Shown here: piece after piece, positions 1 to 7,445 of the stretch
Position numbering within the stretch: the stretch's first letter is position 1
Layout: each line of letters opens with the position of its first letter
Assembly: GCF_012927355.1 (NCBI RefSeq)
Contig: NZ_JABBGK010000002.1
Location: 392,758-456,757 of the forward strand
Source of the DNA: Rhizobium terricola
GTDB taxonomy: Bacteria; Pseudomonadota; Alphaproteobacteria; Rhizobiales; Rhizobiaceae
Direction: 5' to 3'
Length of the DNA: 64,000 bases
Made by a program: the position numbers and the translations under genes
The notes under the pieces: model-generated
Databases searched by the model: none
What the model saw: the letters and a program-made list of their open reading frames with translations, nothing else
Told to the model about the DNA's origin: nothing

Positions 1-335
1 AATCGATTATGTATCCGCCCCTGCCGCAGAGCGATTCGTCGCTTCGACGTGCCGATACTGTAATCATACTCACTAACATCCCGGATCGAGAATGTTATTC
101 CATTTCGAACTTTTCGCATATTCTCACCATCGCTGCCGTTGCTTGGATGATTCGGCGCGATGAGAACCGAACGCTCAAGGCAAAGGCATCTGCAAGCCAG
201 CTGGCCAGACGCGTGGATGGAGGCGGCGCTGCATCCAAAACAGGCACCTCGGCAATCTACCGCTTTTAAAGCAGGCATTTTGTGTGTAGTAATACCGTAT
301 TATCAATTCTCAGTTCGCGAACGGGGCACAAACTG
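1..335. other. Non-coding left edge and gntR leader
   Basis: I see no convincing gene here. The open frames are short, have no ribosome-binding site and translate to nothing recognisable. The stretch is more AT-rich than the genes that follow. It holds the palindrome AATACCGTATT (291-301), described separately, which lies in the leader of the GntR-type gene. A gene cut by the left edge cannot be excluded. Confidence 0.5.
291..301. promoter_or_regulatory. Candidate GntR operator AATAC-C-GTATT
   Basis: This is a perfect 11-bp palindrome 35 bp before the gntR start. It overlaps a possible -10 hexamer TATTAT (298-303). A 9/11 match, CATACCGTAAT read on the minus strand, lies at 1972-1982 in front of the SDR gene. 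Autoregulation by the adjacent GntR protein is inferred from position and symmetry. Confidence 0.4.
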
Positions 336-1052
336 ATGGCCAAGCTCTTGCAACGGAAGACACCGCCCAGCGACTTCAGGGTCGTCAAGGCCGCGGCACC
401 GGTTCGCCACAGCGTCACCGAAAGCATCCGCGATTCGATCGCGGTCGGATATTTCAAGGCCGGGGAACGCATCACCGAACGCGACCTCTGCGAAATGACG
501 GGCGTCAGCCGGACCGCCGTGCGTGAAGCCCTGCGCCAGCTCGAAAGCGAGGGCCTGGTGCAGGTCGTTCCGCATCGCGGGCCGATCGTCGCGCGTCTGC
601 TCCCCGAACAGGCCGAAGGCATCTACCAGGTCCGCGTCGAGCTCGAGGGCCTTGCCTGTGAACTGTTCGCCCGCAACGCCACGGACGAGGACATCGAAGC
701 CTTGAAGGCCGCGTTCGAGGTCCTGAAGCGCGGCGAGCACATCACCGACCCGCTGGAGCGGCTGACCGCGAAGAACGCCTTCTACGACTGCCTGATCTAC
801 GGCGCGCACAACGAGGCCCTGGGGCACACGCTTTCCTCGCTCAACGCGCGTGTGATGGTTCTGCGTGCCACGTCTCTCGGCGCACCCGGACGGACGCGCG
901 AAAGCCTCGAGGAACTGGAGGAGGTCGTCGGCCATCTCGCCGCCCGGCGCGGCAAGGAAGCCCGCAAGGCCGCCGCGCGCCATGTGATGAATGCCGGCAA
1001 GACCGCGCTTGCCATCCTGCGCGAGCGCCTGGCCGAAGAAGGCGAAGAGTAA
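336..1052 (+). CDS. GntR family (FadR/VanR subgroup, FCD domain) transcriptional regulator
   Basis: This is a 238-residue DNA-binding regulator. The N-terminal winged helix (about residues 25-90) contains the typical GERITERDLCEMTGVSRTAV segment followed by REALRQLESEGLV. The C-terminal helical FCD-type ligand domain begins near ARLLPEQAEGIYQVR and has the family's VRVELEGLACELFA helix. The ATG at 336 is preferred over an in-frame GTG at 282, because the upstream version would place the AATACCGTATT palindrome inside the gene. It converges on the SDR gene across a hairpin. It probably controls itself and the adjacent SDR gene, and possibly the BMP transporter. The effector is unknown, although FCD domains usually bind small organic acids. 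Confidence 0.85.
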   Translation: MAKLLQRKTPPSDFRVVKAAAPVRHSVTESIRDSIAVGYFKAGERITERDLCEMTGVSRTAVREALRQLESEGLVQVVPHRGPIVARLLPEQAEGIYQVRVELEGLACELFARNATDEDIEALKAAFEVLKRGEHITDPLERLTAKNAFYDCLIYGAHNEALGHTLSSLNARVMVLRATSLGAPGRTRESLEELEEVVGHLAARRGKEARKAAARHVMNAGKTALAILRERLAEEGEE

Positions 1053-1054
1053 AC

Positions 1055-1078
1055 GTTCGGCCCGCTCGCGGGCCGAAC
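1055..1078. terminator. Hairpin between convergent gntR and SDR genes
   Basis: Arms GTTCGGCCCG (1055-1064) and CGGGCCGAAC (1069-1078) form a perfect 10-bp stem with loop CTCG. It sits 3 bp after the gntR stop and 13 bp from the SDR stop. There is no long T-run on either side, so it may be a weak bidirectional terminator or an mRNA-end stabiliser. Confidence 0.55.
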
Positions 1079-1091
1079 CTCAGATCCTGGT

Positions 1092-1859
1092 TCAGATTCC
1101 CGGTGTCGCGCCACCATCCACGTTGATCACGGTGCCATGAACGTATGAGGCGGCCGGGCTGCAGAGAAAACGGACCACGTTTGCCACCTCGTCGGGATCG
1201 GCAAAGCGCTGGATTCCCTGTTCGAGGCGCATTTCCTCGCGCGCATCCTCAAACGAAATTCCCCGGTCCCGGGCCAGCGTTTCGATCCGCTTGGCGAGGC
1301 GATCCGTGACGATGTGGCCGGGGCAGAGCGTATTGATCCGCATTCCCGTATCGACGGCGCGCTTTGAGATCGCCTTGGTGAAGTTGATCAGCGCCGAGTT
1401 GACCGAGCCGCCGATGGTGAAGTCCGGTTCCGGGGTATGGGCGCCGACACCCGAAATGTTGATGATCACGCCCTTGCTCTCGGCGAGGGCGGACCAGGCG
1501 GCCCTGCAGAAGCGCACCGTGGCGTGAAACTTGAGGGCGAAACCGTCGAGAAAATCCTCGTCGGTCAGCGCAAAAAAATCGCCCCGCTTGGTCGCGCCAG
1601 CGTTGTTGACCAGGGCATCGATGCGGCCCGTCGCCTCCAATGTGGCGGCGACAACCTTTTCCGCGACCCCCGCCTGGGAGAGATCAGCCGCGACAATGAT
1701 GACCTTCGGCGAACCCGCGGCCCGAGCCAATTCGGCGGTGGCTTCGAGGCCTTCCGCATCGCGTGCGCACAGGCTCAGCGCGAAGCCGTCCCTAGCCAAG
1801 CCGATCGCGAAAGCTCGCCCCAATCCACGGCTGGCTCCGGTGACAATTGCAGTCCGCAT
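1092..1859 (-). CDS. SDR family protein lacking the usual Tyr/Lys catalytic pair
   Basis: This is a 255-residue Rossmann-fold short-chain dehydrogenase/reductase. It has the cofactor motif TGASRGLG near residue 8, NNAG near 88, a Ser-containing strand IINISGVG and the C-terminal NVDGG. Where classical SDRs have YxxxK, this protein reads GGSVN before SALINFTKAISK, so both the Tyr and the Lys appear replaced. It could be a divergent reductase subfamily or a non-catalytic protein. The ATG at 1859 is preferred over an in-frame GTG at 1865 because AGAGGA is better placed for it. An operator-like site lies upstream at 1972-1982. The substrate cannot be read from the sequence. Confidence 0.8.
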   Translation of the reverse strand: MRTAIVTGASRGLGRAFAIGLARDGFALSLCARDAEGLEATAELARAAGSPKVIIVAADLSQAGVAEKVVAATLEATGRIDALVNNAGATKRGDFFALTDEDFLDGFALKFHATVRFCRAAWSALAESKGVIINISGVGAHTPEPDFTIGGSVNSALINFTKAISKRAVDTGMRINTLCPGHIVTDRLAKRIETLARDRGISFEDAREEMRLEQGIQRFADPDEVANVVRFLCSPAASYVHGTVINVDGGATPGI

Positions 1860-1971
1860 ATTCACTTTTCCTCTCGAGTCCAGCGATCAGGCCTTACAAT
1901 AACGCATTTGAAATCATATGGTTAAGTTAAGGAAACGAAAATTCGCCCTCACCGCCCTTTTTCATTATTGT

Positions 1972-1982
1972 ATTACGGTATG
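1972..1982. promoter_or_regulatory. Second candidate GntR operator upstream of the SDR gene
   Basis: ATTACGGTATG reads CATACCGTAAT on the minus strand, 9/11 identical to the palindrome at 291-301. A more degenerate copy with an intact GTATT half-site follows at 1988-1998, centred 16 bp away. The rest of the 1860-2135 interval shows no gene. Confidence 0.35.
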
Positions 1983-2135
1983 ATCATGCTATCGTATTCT
2001 CACGCTGTCAATCGAGAACATCGCTATGGCTTTCCTGGCAATCTTTGAGTCCTTGCTCTGCCAGCCCGGCCCTCCCGAAGAGGAGAGCCGGATTGCGCAT
2101 CGCACGGGATGGAAGACACCAGGCAGCAACAACGT

Positions 2136-2540
2136 CTACTGCGCGACGCAAAGGGTCTTGGCACCCTCGGCCGCGCAGCGCAGGCGAACCGGCTCGGGCG
2201 CGACGCCTGCGCGACGTTCCAGCGGGATCTCGTTTCTGGTCCGCCAGTCGTCACCCTTCCGGCCGCACCATACCCGCTGCACCGCCATCCTGTCGCCGAC
2301 CGAATTCTTCTGGAACACCGTTCCGGAATCAACGTCGACGCCCAGGCTGAAGGAAATGCTCGCGCCGGGCGCGGCTTCCCCGAGATCGGCGGAAAACCAG
2401 TGCGCAATGGCCGCGCTGCATTTCAACGCAGTCTTGCCCGTATTCTCGACCGCAAAGTCCAGCGCCTGCGCGGCGGACAGGGCTGGAGTGGCGGCGAAGA
2501 TCGAGACGAATGCGGGAATGAGAAGGAGGTGGACTTTCAT
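2136..2540 (-). CDS. Small secreted four-cysteine protein
   Basis: This is a 134-residue protein with a clear Sec signal peptide (MKVHLLLIPAFVSIFAATPALS, probably cleaved after ALSAAQA). The mature part starts LDFAVENTGKTALKCSAAI and contains four cysteines (KCSAA, VWCG, LRCAA and TLCVA). That number suits two periplasmic disulfides. I do not recognise a characterised family. The ATG at 2540 directly precedes the signal peptide, and an in-frame TTG at 2552 is the alternative. It diverges from the BMP transporter operon, sharing a 90-bp intergenic region, and points toward the SDR gene. A link to the transporter is only positional. Confidence 0.7.
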   Translation of the reverse strand: MKVHLLLIPAFVSIFAATPALSAAQALDFAVENTGKTALKCSAAIAHWFSADLGEAAPGASISFSLGVDVDSGTVFQKNSVGDRMAVQRVWCGRKGDDWRTRNEIPLERRAGVAPEPVRLRCAAEGAKTLCVAQ

Positions 2541-2629
2541 ATCGTGACCCAATTCTGCGGTTTTGTGATAAATAAAACCTAGCAGACTTCAACCTACCGT
2601 CAACAACAATCAAGAATGGGAACAATATA

Positions 2630-3673
2630 ATGCGGAAGAAAATCAGATCGTCAGTAAGTATTGCTGCGATTATATTTGCTGTAAATGGATTTACTTCGGG
2701 TGCGTCTCTGGCCGCGGACCTGGACTCTATTGCCATTCTCGCCCCGGAAATGGGCACCGACATGGGCTGGAACCAGCAGGGCGTCGACGCCGCCAAGGCC
2801 GCCGGTGAAGCCGCGGGCGTGAAGGTGGTCGTGGCCGAAAACCTCGGCTACGGCGACGTTCGTCCGACCTTGCGCGAACTGGCTGAAGACGGCGCGGATC
2901 TCCTGATCGCCCACGCCTCCGGCTACAACACCGCCGCACCGGAAATCGGCGCGGAACTCGGCGTTCCGGTCGCCATCGTCGACAGCCCCGACAAGCTGGC
3001 CGCCGGCAAGATCGCCGACTACACCGCAGCCGGCAGCGACGGCGCCTACCTGGCCGGCCGTCTGGCCGCCAAGGTAACCCGCACCAAGGTCGTCGGTATC
3101 GTCGTTTCCGGTGAACCCCCGTCGTGGAACAACATGTCCGTCGCCTTCGCCGAAGGCGTCAAGGCCGAGAACCCGGCCGTCGAAGTCCGCTATGCGGTCA
3201 TCGGCCCGGCAGCCTATGCGGATGCGGCCGGCGGCAAGCGCGTGACCGAAACGGTCATCGCCTCGGGCGCGGACATCATCTTCGGCCAGGGCAACGGATC
3301 GAGCTTCGGCATGCTGCAGGCCGTCGAAACCACCCCGGCAACCGACGGCGGCAAGGCCTATTTCATCGACGTGATCGGTGACAAGACCTCGATCGACAAG
3401 GGTCACCTGCTGTCCTCGGTCATCTGGAACCTCGAACCCGTCTATGCCGCGATGATCCAGGATCTGAAGGACGGCAAGTACGGCAGCCACAACTACGACA
3501 TCAAGCTCGCAGACGGCAGCCTCCGCCTGCTCAAGACCGCCAATGCTCCCGATGCCGTCTGGACGGAAATCGAGGCACTCCAGGCTGACATCGTTTCCGG
3601 CAAGATCAAGGTCGAGCCGAAATTCGATGCCGACAGCGTTCATGCGCTGGTGAAGACGGTCGGCTCCAACTGA
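2630..3673 (+). CDS. BMP-family ABC transporter substrate-binding protein
   Basis: This is a 347-residue periplasmic receptor. A signal peptide (about 1-28, ending ASLA) precedes the mature DLDSIAILAPEMGTDMGWNQQGVDAA. BMP/Med features include an open ligand cleft built from ENLGYGD, AHASGYN, the AAGSDGAYLAG helix and IFGQGNGSS. BMP proteins usually bind nucleosides, while the Treponema RfuA member binds riboflavin. Here the neighbouring FAD-synthetase-like gene favours a flavin or related ligand, which is inference. It is the first gene of an importer operon with an ATPase and two permeases. The start of the gene is noticeably AT-rich and its ribosome-binding site is weak (GGGAAC). Confidence 0.88.
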   Translation: MRKKIRSSVSIAAIIFAVNGFTSGASLAADLDSIAILAPEMGTDMGWNQQGVDAAKAAGEAAGVKVVVAENLGYGDVRPTLRELAEDGADLLIAHASGYNTAAPEIGAELGVPVAIVDSPDKLAAGKIADYTAAGSDGAYLAGRLAAKVTRTKVVGIVVSGEPPSWNNMSVAFAEGVKAENPAVEVRYAVIGPAAYADAAGGKRVTETVIASGADIIFGQGNGSSFGMLQAVETTPATDGGKAYFIDVIGDKTSIDKGHLLSSVIWNLEPVYAAMIQDLKDGKYGSHNYDIKLADGSLRLLKTANAPDAVWTEIEALQADIVSGKIKVEPKFDADSVHALVKTVGSN

Positions 3674-3691
3674 GCCATCCTACTGCGAAAC

Positions 3692-3728
3692 CCGTATTGC
3701 CGCAGGCATGACGCCTGCGGCAATACGG
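3692..3728 (+). promoter_or_regulatory. Perfect 16-bp intercistronic hairpin
   Basis: Left arm CCGTATTGCCGCAGGC (3692-3707) and right arm GCCTGCGGCAATACGG (3713-3728) pair perfectly around loop ATGAC. It starts 18 bp after the binding-protein stop and ends 21 bp before the ATPase start. No T-run follows, so it more likely protects the upstream mRNA, giving excess binding protein, than terminates transcription. Confidence 0.65.
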
Positions 3729-3749
3729 ACTTTCATGAAGGAATTTGAG

Positions 3750-5321
3750 ATGCAGGCGACAATCGGGGCTTCCGCCTCTCCGTCACACGCGCCCGGGAGA
3801 CCATTCATCGGTCTGCGCGGCGTTACCAAACGTTTTCCAGGCGTCATCGCCAACAACAACGTCAATATCAATATCTGGCCCGGCGAGGTGCATGTCCTGC
3901 TCGGCGAAAACGGCGCCGGCAAGTCGACCCTGGTCGGCATGCTGTCCGGCCTGCAGCAGCCGGACGACGGCGCAATCGAGATCGACGGAACCGCCGTTAC
4001 CATCACTTCGCCTCGGCAGGCCCTTTCGCTCGGCATCGGAACAGTCTTCCAGCACTCCATGCTGGTACCGAGCCTCAGCGTCGTCGACAATTTCACGCTC
4101 GACGGCGTGTGGTGGCACAAGCCGGATCGCAGCGGCGTTGCGAAGCGCATTCACGAGACCGCGGACCGCGTCGGCCTGCGGGTCGACCCTTTCGCACTAG
4201 TCTCCACGCTTTCGCTCGGCGAACGCCAGCAGGTCGAGATCCTTCGGGCGCTGATGCGCGGAAGCCGGTGCCTGATCCTCGACGAGGCGACCGCCATGCT
4301 GACGCCGCACGAGGCCACCGCGCTCGGCGCGCTGATGCGCCGGCTTGCCGCCGACGGTCTCGCGGTCATCTTCATCACCCACAAGCTCAACGAGGCCCTG
4401 GCCTATGGCGACCGGATCTCGGTCCTCAGGCTCGGCCGCAATGCCGGCTCGATCGCCCCGGAAGAGCTCAAGGCACAATCTGACGAGCAGAACACAGCCA
4501 ACATCATCGGCCTGATGTTCGGCCAGGCCGCCGTCGGCAAGACGGGCGACCAGCCGCGCCCGACGCGTGACTTCGGGCCGGTGGTACTGAAGGTCGAAGA
4601 ACTCAATTCCCAGGCCGGTCGCATTCCACTCAACAATATCGCGCTCAGTGTGCGGGCGGGCGAAATCCTGGGGATCGCCGGCATCGACGGCAACGGTCAG
4701 AAGGAGCTTGCCGAGGCGCTGGCGGGCCAGACGGAAGCATCCGGCAGTGTCGAGCTCAACGGAACGGAAATCGGCGGGCAGAATGTCGGCGCACGCCGCG
4801 CCGCCGGGCTCAGATACGTGACGGACGACCGTCTGGGCGAAGGCACGGTCGGCATCTTCGCGGTCGCCACCAATTTCCTGCTGAAGGACATCGGCGCCAC
4901 CCCGTTCTGGCAAAGGGGCCTGGAAAAGACGAAGGCAATCAATGCGCAGGCCGCCGAGCATGTGCGCAATTTCGACATCAGGACCCCAAGCATCCAGACG
5001 CCGGTCGGCACGCTGTCCGGCGGCAACATCCAGAAGGTTCTGCTGGCACGCGAGCTAACCGGGGCGGCAGAGGCGGTGATCTTCGCCAAGCCGACCTACG
5101 GTCTCGACGTGAAGAACATTCGCGCGACACGCGATCGCATCCGCGAGGCGGCAAATTCCGGCAAGGCGGTTCTCTTGATCTCGACGGATCTCGACGAACT
5201 TCTGGAGCTGGCCGACCGGATCAGCGTGATCGACAGAGGCAAACTGCTGGGCGCCGTCCCGAATGGCCCGGGTGCGCGCGACGCAGTCGGCCGCCTGATG
5301 AGTACCGGAGAAGAAGAATGA
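3750..5321 (+). CDS. BMP-type ABC transporter, double ATP-binding protein
   Basis: This 523-residue protein has two tandem ABC domains, as in nucleoside and sugar importers of the RbsA/RfuB type. Domain 1 has an intact Walker A (GENGAGKST), signature LSLGERQQ and Walker B LILDEATAML. Domain 2 has a degenerate Walker A (GIDGNGQKE), signature LSGGNIQK and the family-typical VIFAKPTYGLD. One site is therefore probably catalytic and one mainly structural. The ATG at 3750 is chosen because AAGGA lies 7 bp upstream, and an in-frame ATG at 3708 falls in the hairpin loop. It overlaps the next gene by ATGA, implying translational coupling. It energises import of the ligand caught by the upstream BMP protein. 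Confidence 0.9.
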   Translation: MQATIGASASPSHAPGRPFIGLRGVTKRFPGVIANNNVNINIWPGEVHVLLGENGAGKSTLVGMLSGLQQPDDGAIEIDGTAVTITSPRQALSLGIGTVFQHSMLVPSLSVVDNFTLDGVWWHKPDRSGVAKRIHETADRVGLRVDPFALVSTLSLGERQQVEILRALMRGSRCLILDEATAMLTPHEATALGALMRRLAADGLAVIFITHKLNEALAYGDRISVLRLGRNAGSIAPEELKAQSDEQNTANIIGLMFGQAAVGKTGDQPRPTRDFGPVVLKVEELNSQAGRIPLNNIALSVRAGEILGIAGIDGNGQKELAEALAGQTEASGSVELNGTEIGGQNVGARRAAGLRYVTDDRLGEGTVGIFAVATNFLLKDIGATPFWQRGLEKTKAINAQAAEHVRNFDIRTPSIQTPVGTLSGGNIQKVLLARELTGAAEAVIFAKPTYGLDVKNIRATRDRIREAANSGKAVLLISTDLDELLELADRISVIDRGKLLGAVPNGPGARDAVGRLMSTGEEE

Positions 5322-6409
5322 GTGAACCACAGGCGACCGCCGTCTCGGCGACAACCACCGTCAGATCGAGGGCGTTCCCCGCCTGGGGTCGTATGCTCGC
5401 CATCAGCATCGGACCGCTCTTCGCTGCTCTGGCACTCGGCGGGATCATTCTTCTGGCAATGGGCGTCAACCCCTTCAGCTATTACGCCTATGTGGTGGAA
5501 CGGGCGATCCTGTCGCCCTCCGGCCTTTCGGCGACCCTCACCAGGATGGGCCCGTTCCTGCTGATTGCAGCCAGCCTGATCGTCGCATTTCGCGCCGGCA
5601 TCTGGAACCTGGGCGGTGACGGCCAGTTCCTGCTGGCCGCCGTCATCGTCGCTGCGGCAACGCCGCTGATGTTCGCGGCCGGCATGCCGATCTGGATCAA
5701 CCTCGCGATCGGCCTCGTGATCGGTGCGGTGATCGGAGCGCTCTGGGGCGTCCTGCCAGCCCTGCTGAAGGCCTGGCACGGCATCAACGAAATCATCACC
5801 ACGCTGATGATGAGCTTCCTCGGCGTGTCGCTCGCCAATGTGCTGGTCAAGCTCGCTTTCCTCGATCCCGGCACGACGACGCCGCAGACCCGTACGCTGC
5901 CGGTGGAAGCACGCCTGCCGAAACTCTTCGACACGACCGTATCGTCCGGCCTGATCGTCGGTCTGGTCGTCATCGTCGCCGTGCACCTGATGATGACGCG
6001 CACCTCGTTCGGCATGCGCCTCAGGCTTGTCGGCGCCAATCCGCGCGCCGCGGTCCATGCCGGGCTTTCCGTCCCGAAGCTGACGATCGCGGTCTTCGCC
6101 ATATCGGCGGGCCTTGCAGGCCTTTCTGGAGCGGTCGATATCCTCGGCACGCAGGGCAACGTTCGGGCCGACTGGAACCCCGCCTACAGCCTCACCGTCG
6201 TGCCGCTGGTGTTTCTCGCGCGGCTCAACGGCTTCGGCTCGATCGCCTATGTCTTCCTGTTCTCGGCCCTGACCATCGGCGGCGAAAGTGCGGCCCGGCG
6301 GCTCGGCGTGCCAAGCTTCTTCTCGCTCGTCATCGTGGCACTGCTGCTGATCACGCTCGCGCTAGCCGAATATCTCGACAAACGCCGCCACTACCGCACG
6401 AAATCCTGA
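5318..6409 (+). CDS. BMP-type ABC transporter permease 1
   Basis: This is a 363-residue inner-membrane permease of the BPD_transp_2 (branched-chain amino acid/ribose-like) class, with about ten hydrophobic segments. Typical marks are the FRAGIWNLGGDGQFLLAA loop after the second segment, ALLKAWHGINEIITTLMMSF and the SVPKLTIAVFAISAGLAGLSGA region. The N-terminus is cytoplasmic and polar up to about residue 25. Its start overlaps the ATPase stop (ATGA) and permease 2 follows after 14 bp. The two permeases should form the heterodimeric channel, equivalent to RfuC/RfuD or YufP/YufQ. Confidence 0.88.
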   Translation: MSEPQATAVSATTTVRSRAFPAWGRMLAISIGPLFAALALGGIILLAMGVNPFSYYAYVVERAILSPSGLSATLTRMGPFLLIAASLIVAFRAGIWNLGGDGQFLLAAVIVAAATPLMFAAGMPIWINLAIGLVIGAVIGALWGVLPALLKAWHGINEIITTLMMSFLGVSLANVLVKLAFLDPGTTTPQTRTLPVEARLPKLFDTTVSSGLIVGLVVIVAVHLMMTRTSFGMRLRLVGANPRAAVHAGLSVPKLTIAVFAISAGLAGLSGAVDILGTQGNVRADWNPAYSLTVVPLVFLARLNGFGSIAYVFLFSALTIGGESAARRLGVPSFFSLVIVALLLITLALAEYLDKRRHYRTKS

Positions 6410-6423
6410 GGAAGGTTTGAAAC

Positions 6424-7356
6424 ATGTCGCTCTTCACCGAAAGTTTCATCATTACCTTGTTCCTCGGCGCCATCTCGGCCGGGACCCCGCTTCTGCTCGC
6501 CGGCCTTGGCGAACAGCTCTCCGAAAAGGCAGGAGTGCTCAACATCGGTCTCGAGGGCATGATCCTCGCCGGTGCGTATGCCGGCTTCCTTCTCGCATGG
6601 GTGAGCGGAAGCCCTGCCTTGGGCTTCCTCGGCGGTGCTGCCGCCGGTGCGCTGATCGCAGCCTTCATGGTGCTGTTCTGCGTGCGCCTCGGCCTCAACC
6701 AGATCGTCATCGGCATCGCCCTGACGCTTGCGGTCCAGGGGCTGACCGCACTCCTGCATTTCGTGCAGTTTTCCCGGAGCTACCCGCGTCTCGACGGCGT
6801 CGCGAAGTGGCCGATATGGCCGCTCTCCGACATTCCGGTGCTCGGGCCGATCCTCTTCAACCACAATCCGGTCGTCTATCTGGCAATCGCCTTCGTCGCG
6901 CTCTTCGCCTGGGTATACCGGATGACGCATCTCGGCTCCGTGCTCCAGGCCGCAGGCGACAAGCCCGCAGCCCTCGACGCGATGGGCGTCGACGTCGTCC
7001 GCACCCGCAGCCTCGCCGTTCTGGTGACGGGTGCGCTGGCGGGGCTCGGCGGCGCGTTCATGTCGGTCGCCGTCGCCGGTGTCTTCATCCCCTTCATGAG
7101 CCATGGCAACGGCTTCATCGCCATCGTTCTCGCTATGCTCGCTCGCGGACGTCCGTTCTGGGTTCTCGGAGGCGCACTGCTGTTCGGGGCCAGCCTTTCG
7201 CTCGCGACAGCCCTGCAGGTCGCGGGGGTGAATGTCCCGACGGACGTCATCCAGATGTTGCCGTTCGCGATGGTGATGATCGTGCTGCTCGTCGCCGGCC
7301 GCAAGGCGAGCCTGCCGCAGGCGCTGGGCGAGAGTTTCGTGCGCGGGGCTCGCTGA
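6424..7356 (+). CDS. BMP-type ABC transporter permease 2
   Basis: This is a 310-residue membrane protein, the shorter partner permease. It has the conserved LAGLGEQLSEKAGVLNIGLE segment followed by GMILAGAYAGF, and the ATPase-contact region TRSLAVLVTGALAGLGGAFMS. GGAL and ATALQ near the C-terminus fit the same BPD_transp_2 family. It starts 14 bp after permease 1, with AGGAAGG upstream. A 26-nt perfect palindrome lies just beyond its stop, possibly marking the end of the core transporter transcript. Confidence 0.88.
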   Translation: MSLFTESFIITLFLGAISAGTPLLLAGLGEQLSEKAGVLNIGLEGMILAGAYAGFLLAWVSGSPALGFLGGAAAGALIAAFMVLFCVRLGLNQIVIGIALTLAVQGLTALLHFVQFSRSYPRLDGVAKWPIWPLSDIPVLGPILFNHNPVVYLAIAFVALFAWVYRMTHLGSVLQAAGDKPAALDAMGVDVVRTRSLAVLVTGALAGLGGAFMSVAVAGVFIPFMSHGNGFIAIVLAMLARGRPFWVLGGALLFGASLSLATALQVAGVNVPTDVIQMLPFAMVMIVLLVAGRKASLPQALGESFVRGAR

Positions 7357-7370
7357 GCCGCAGATATCCT

Positions 7371-7396
7371 CAGGGGCCGGACATGTCCGGCCCCTG
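7371..7396 (+). terminator. 26-nt perfect palindrome after the permease genes
   Basis: The half CAGGGGCCGGACA (7371-7383) is followed at once by its exact complement TGTCCGGCCCCTG (7384-7396). In RNA this would fold into a strong hairpin lacking a T-run. As DNA it could be a dyad operator. It separates permease 2 from the FAD-synthetase-like gene, which may therefore be made at a lower level. Confidence 0.5.
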
Positions 7397-7445
7397 GAAA
7401 GACGTGCCACCACAATTTCTGCTCTTGTCGTAGAGAACAACTCGC

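Noticed and set aside
9..269. An 86-codon plus-strand frame at the left edge
   Set aside because: It has no ribosome-binding site and no recognisable features, and its composition is unlike the neighbouring genes.
2541..2629. Possible FMN riboswitch before the BMP operon
   Set aside because: The 89-bp leader is too short and lacks the conserved RFN-element blocks. The flavin hypothesis rests on gene content only.
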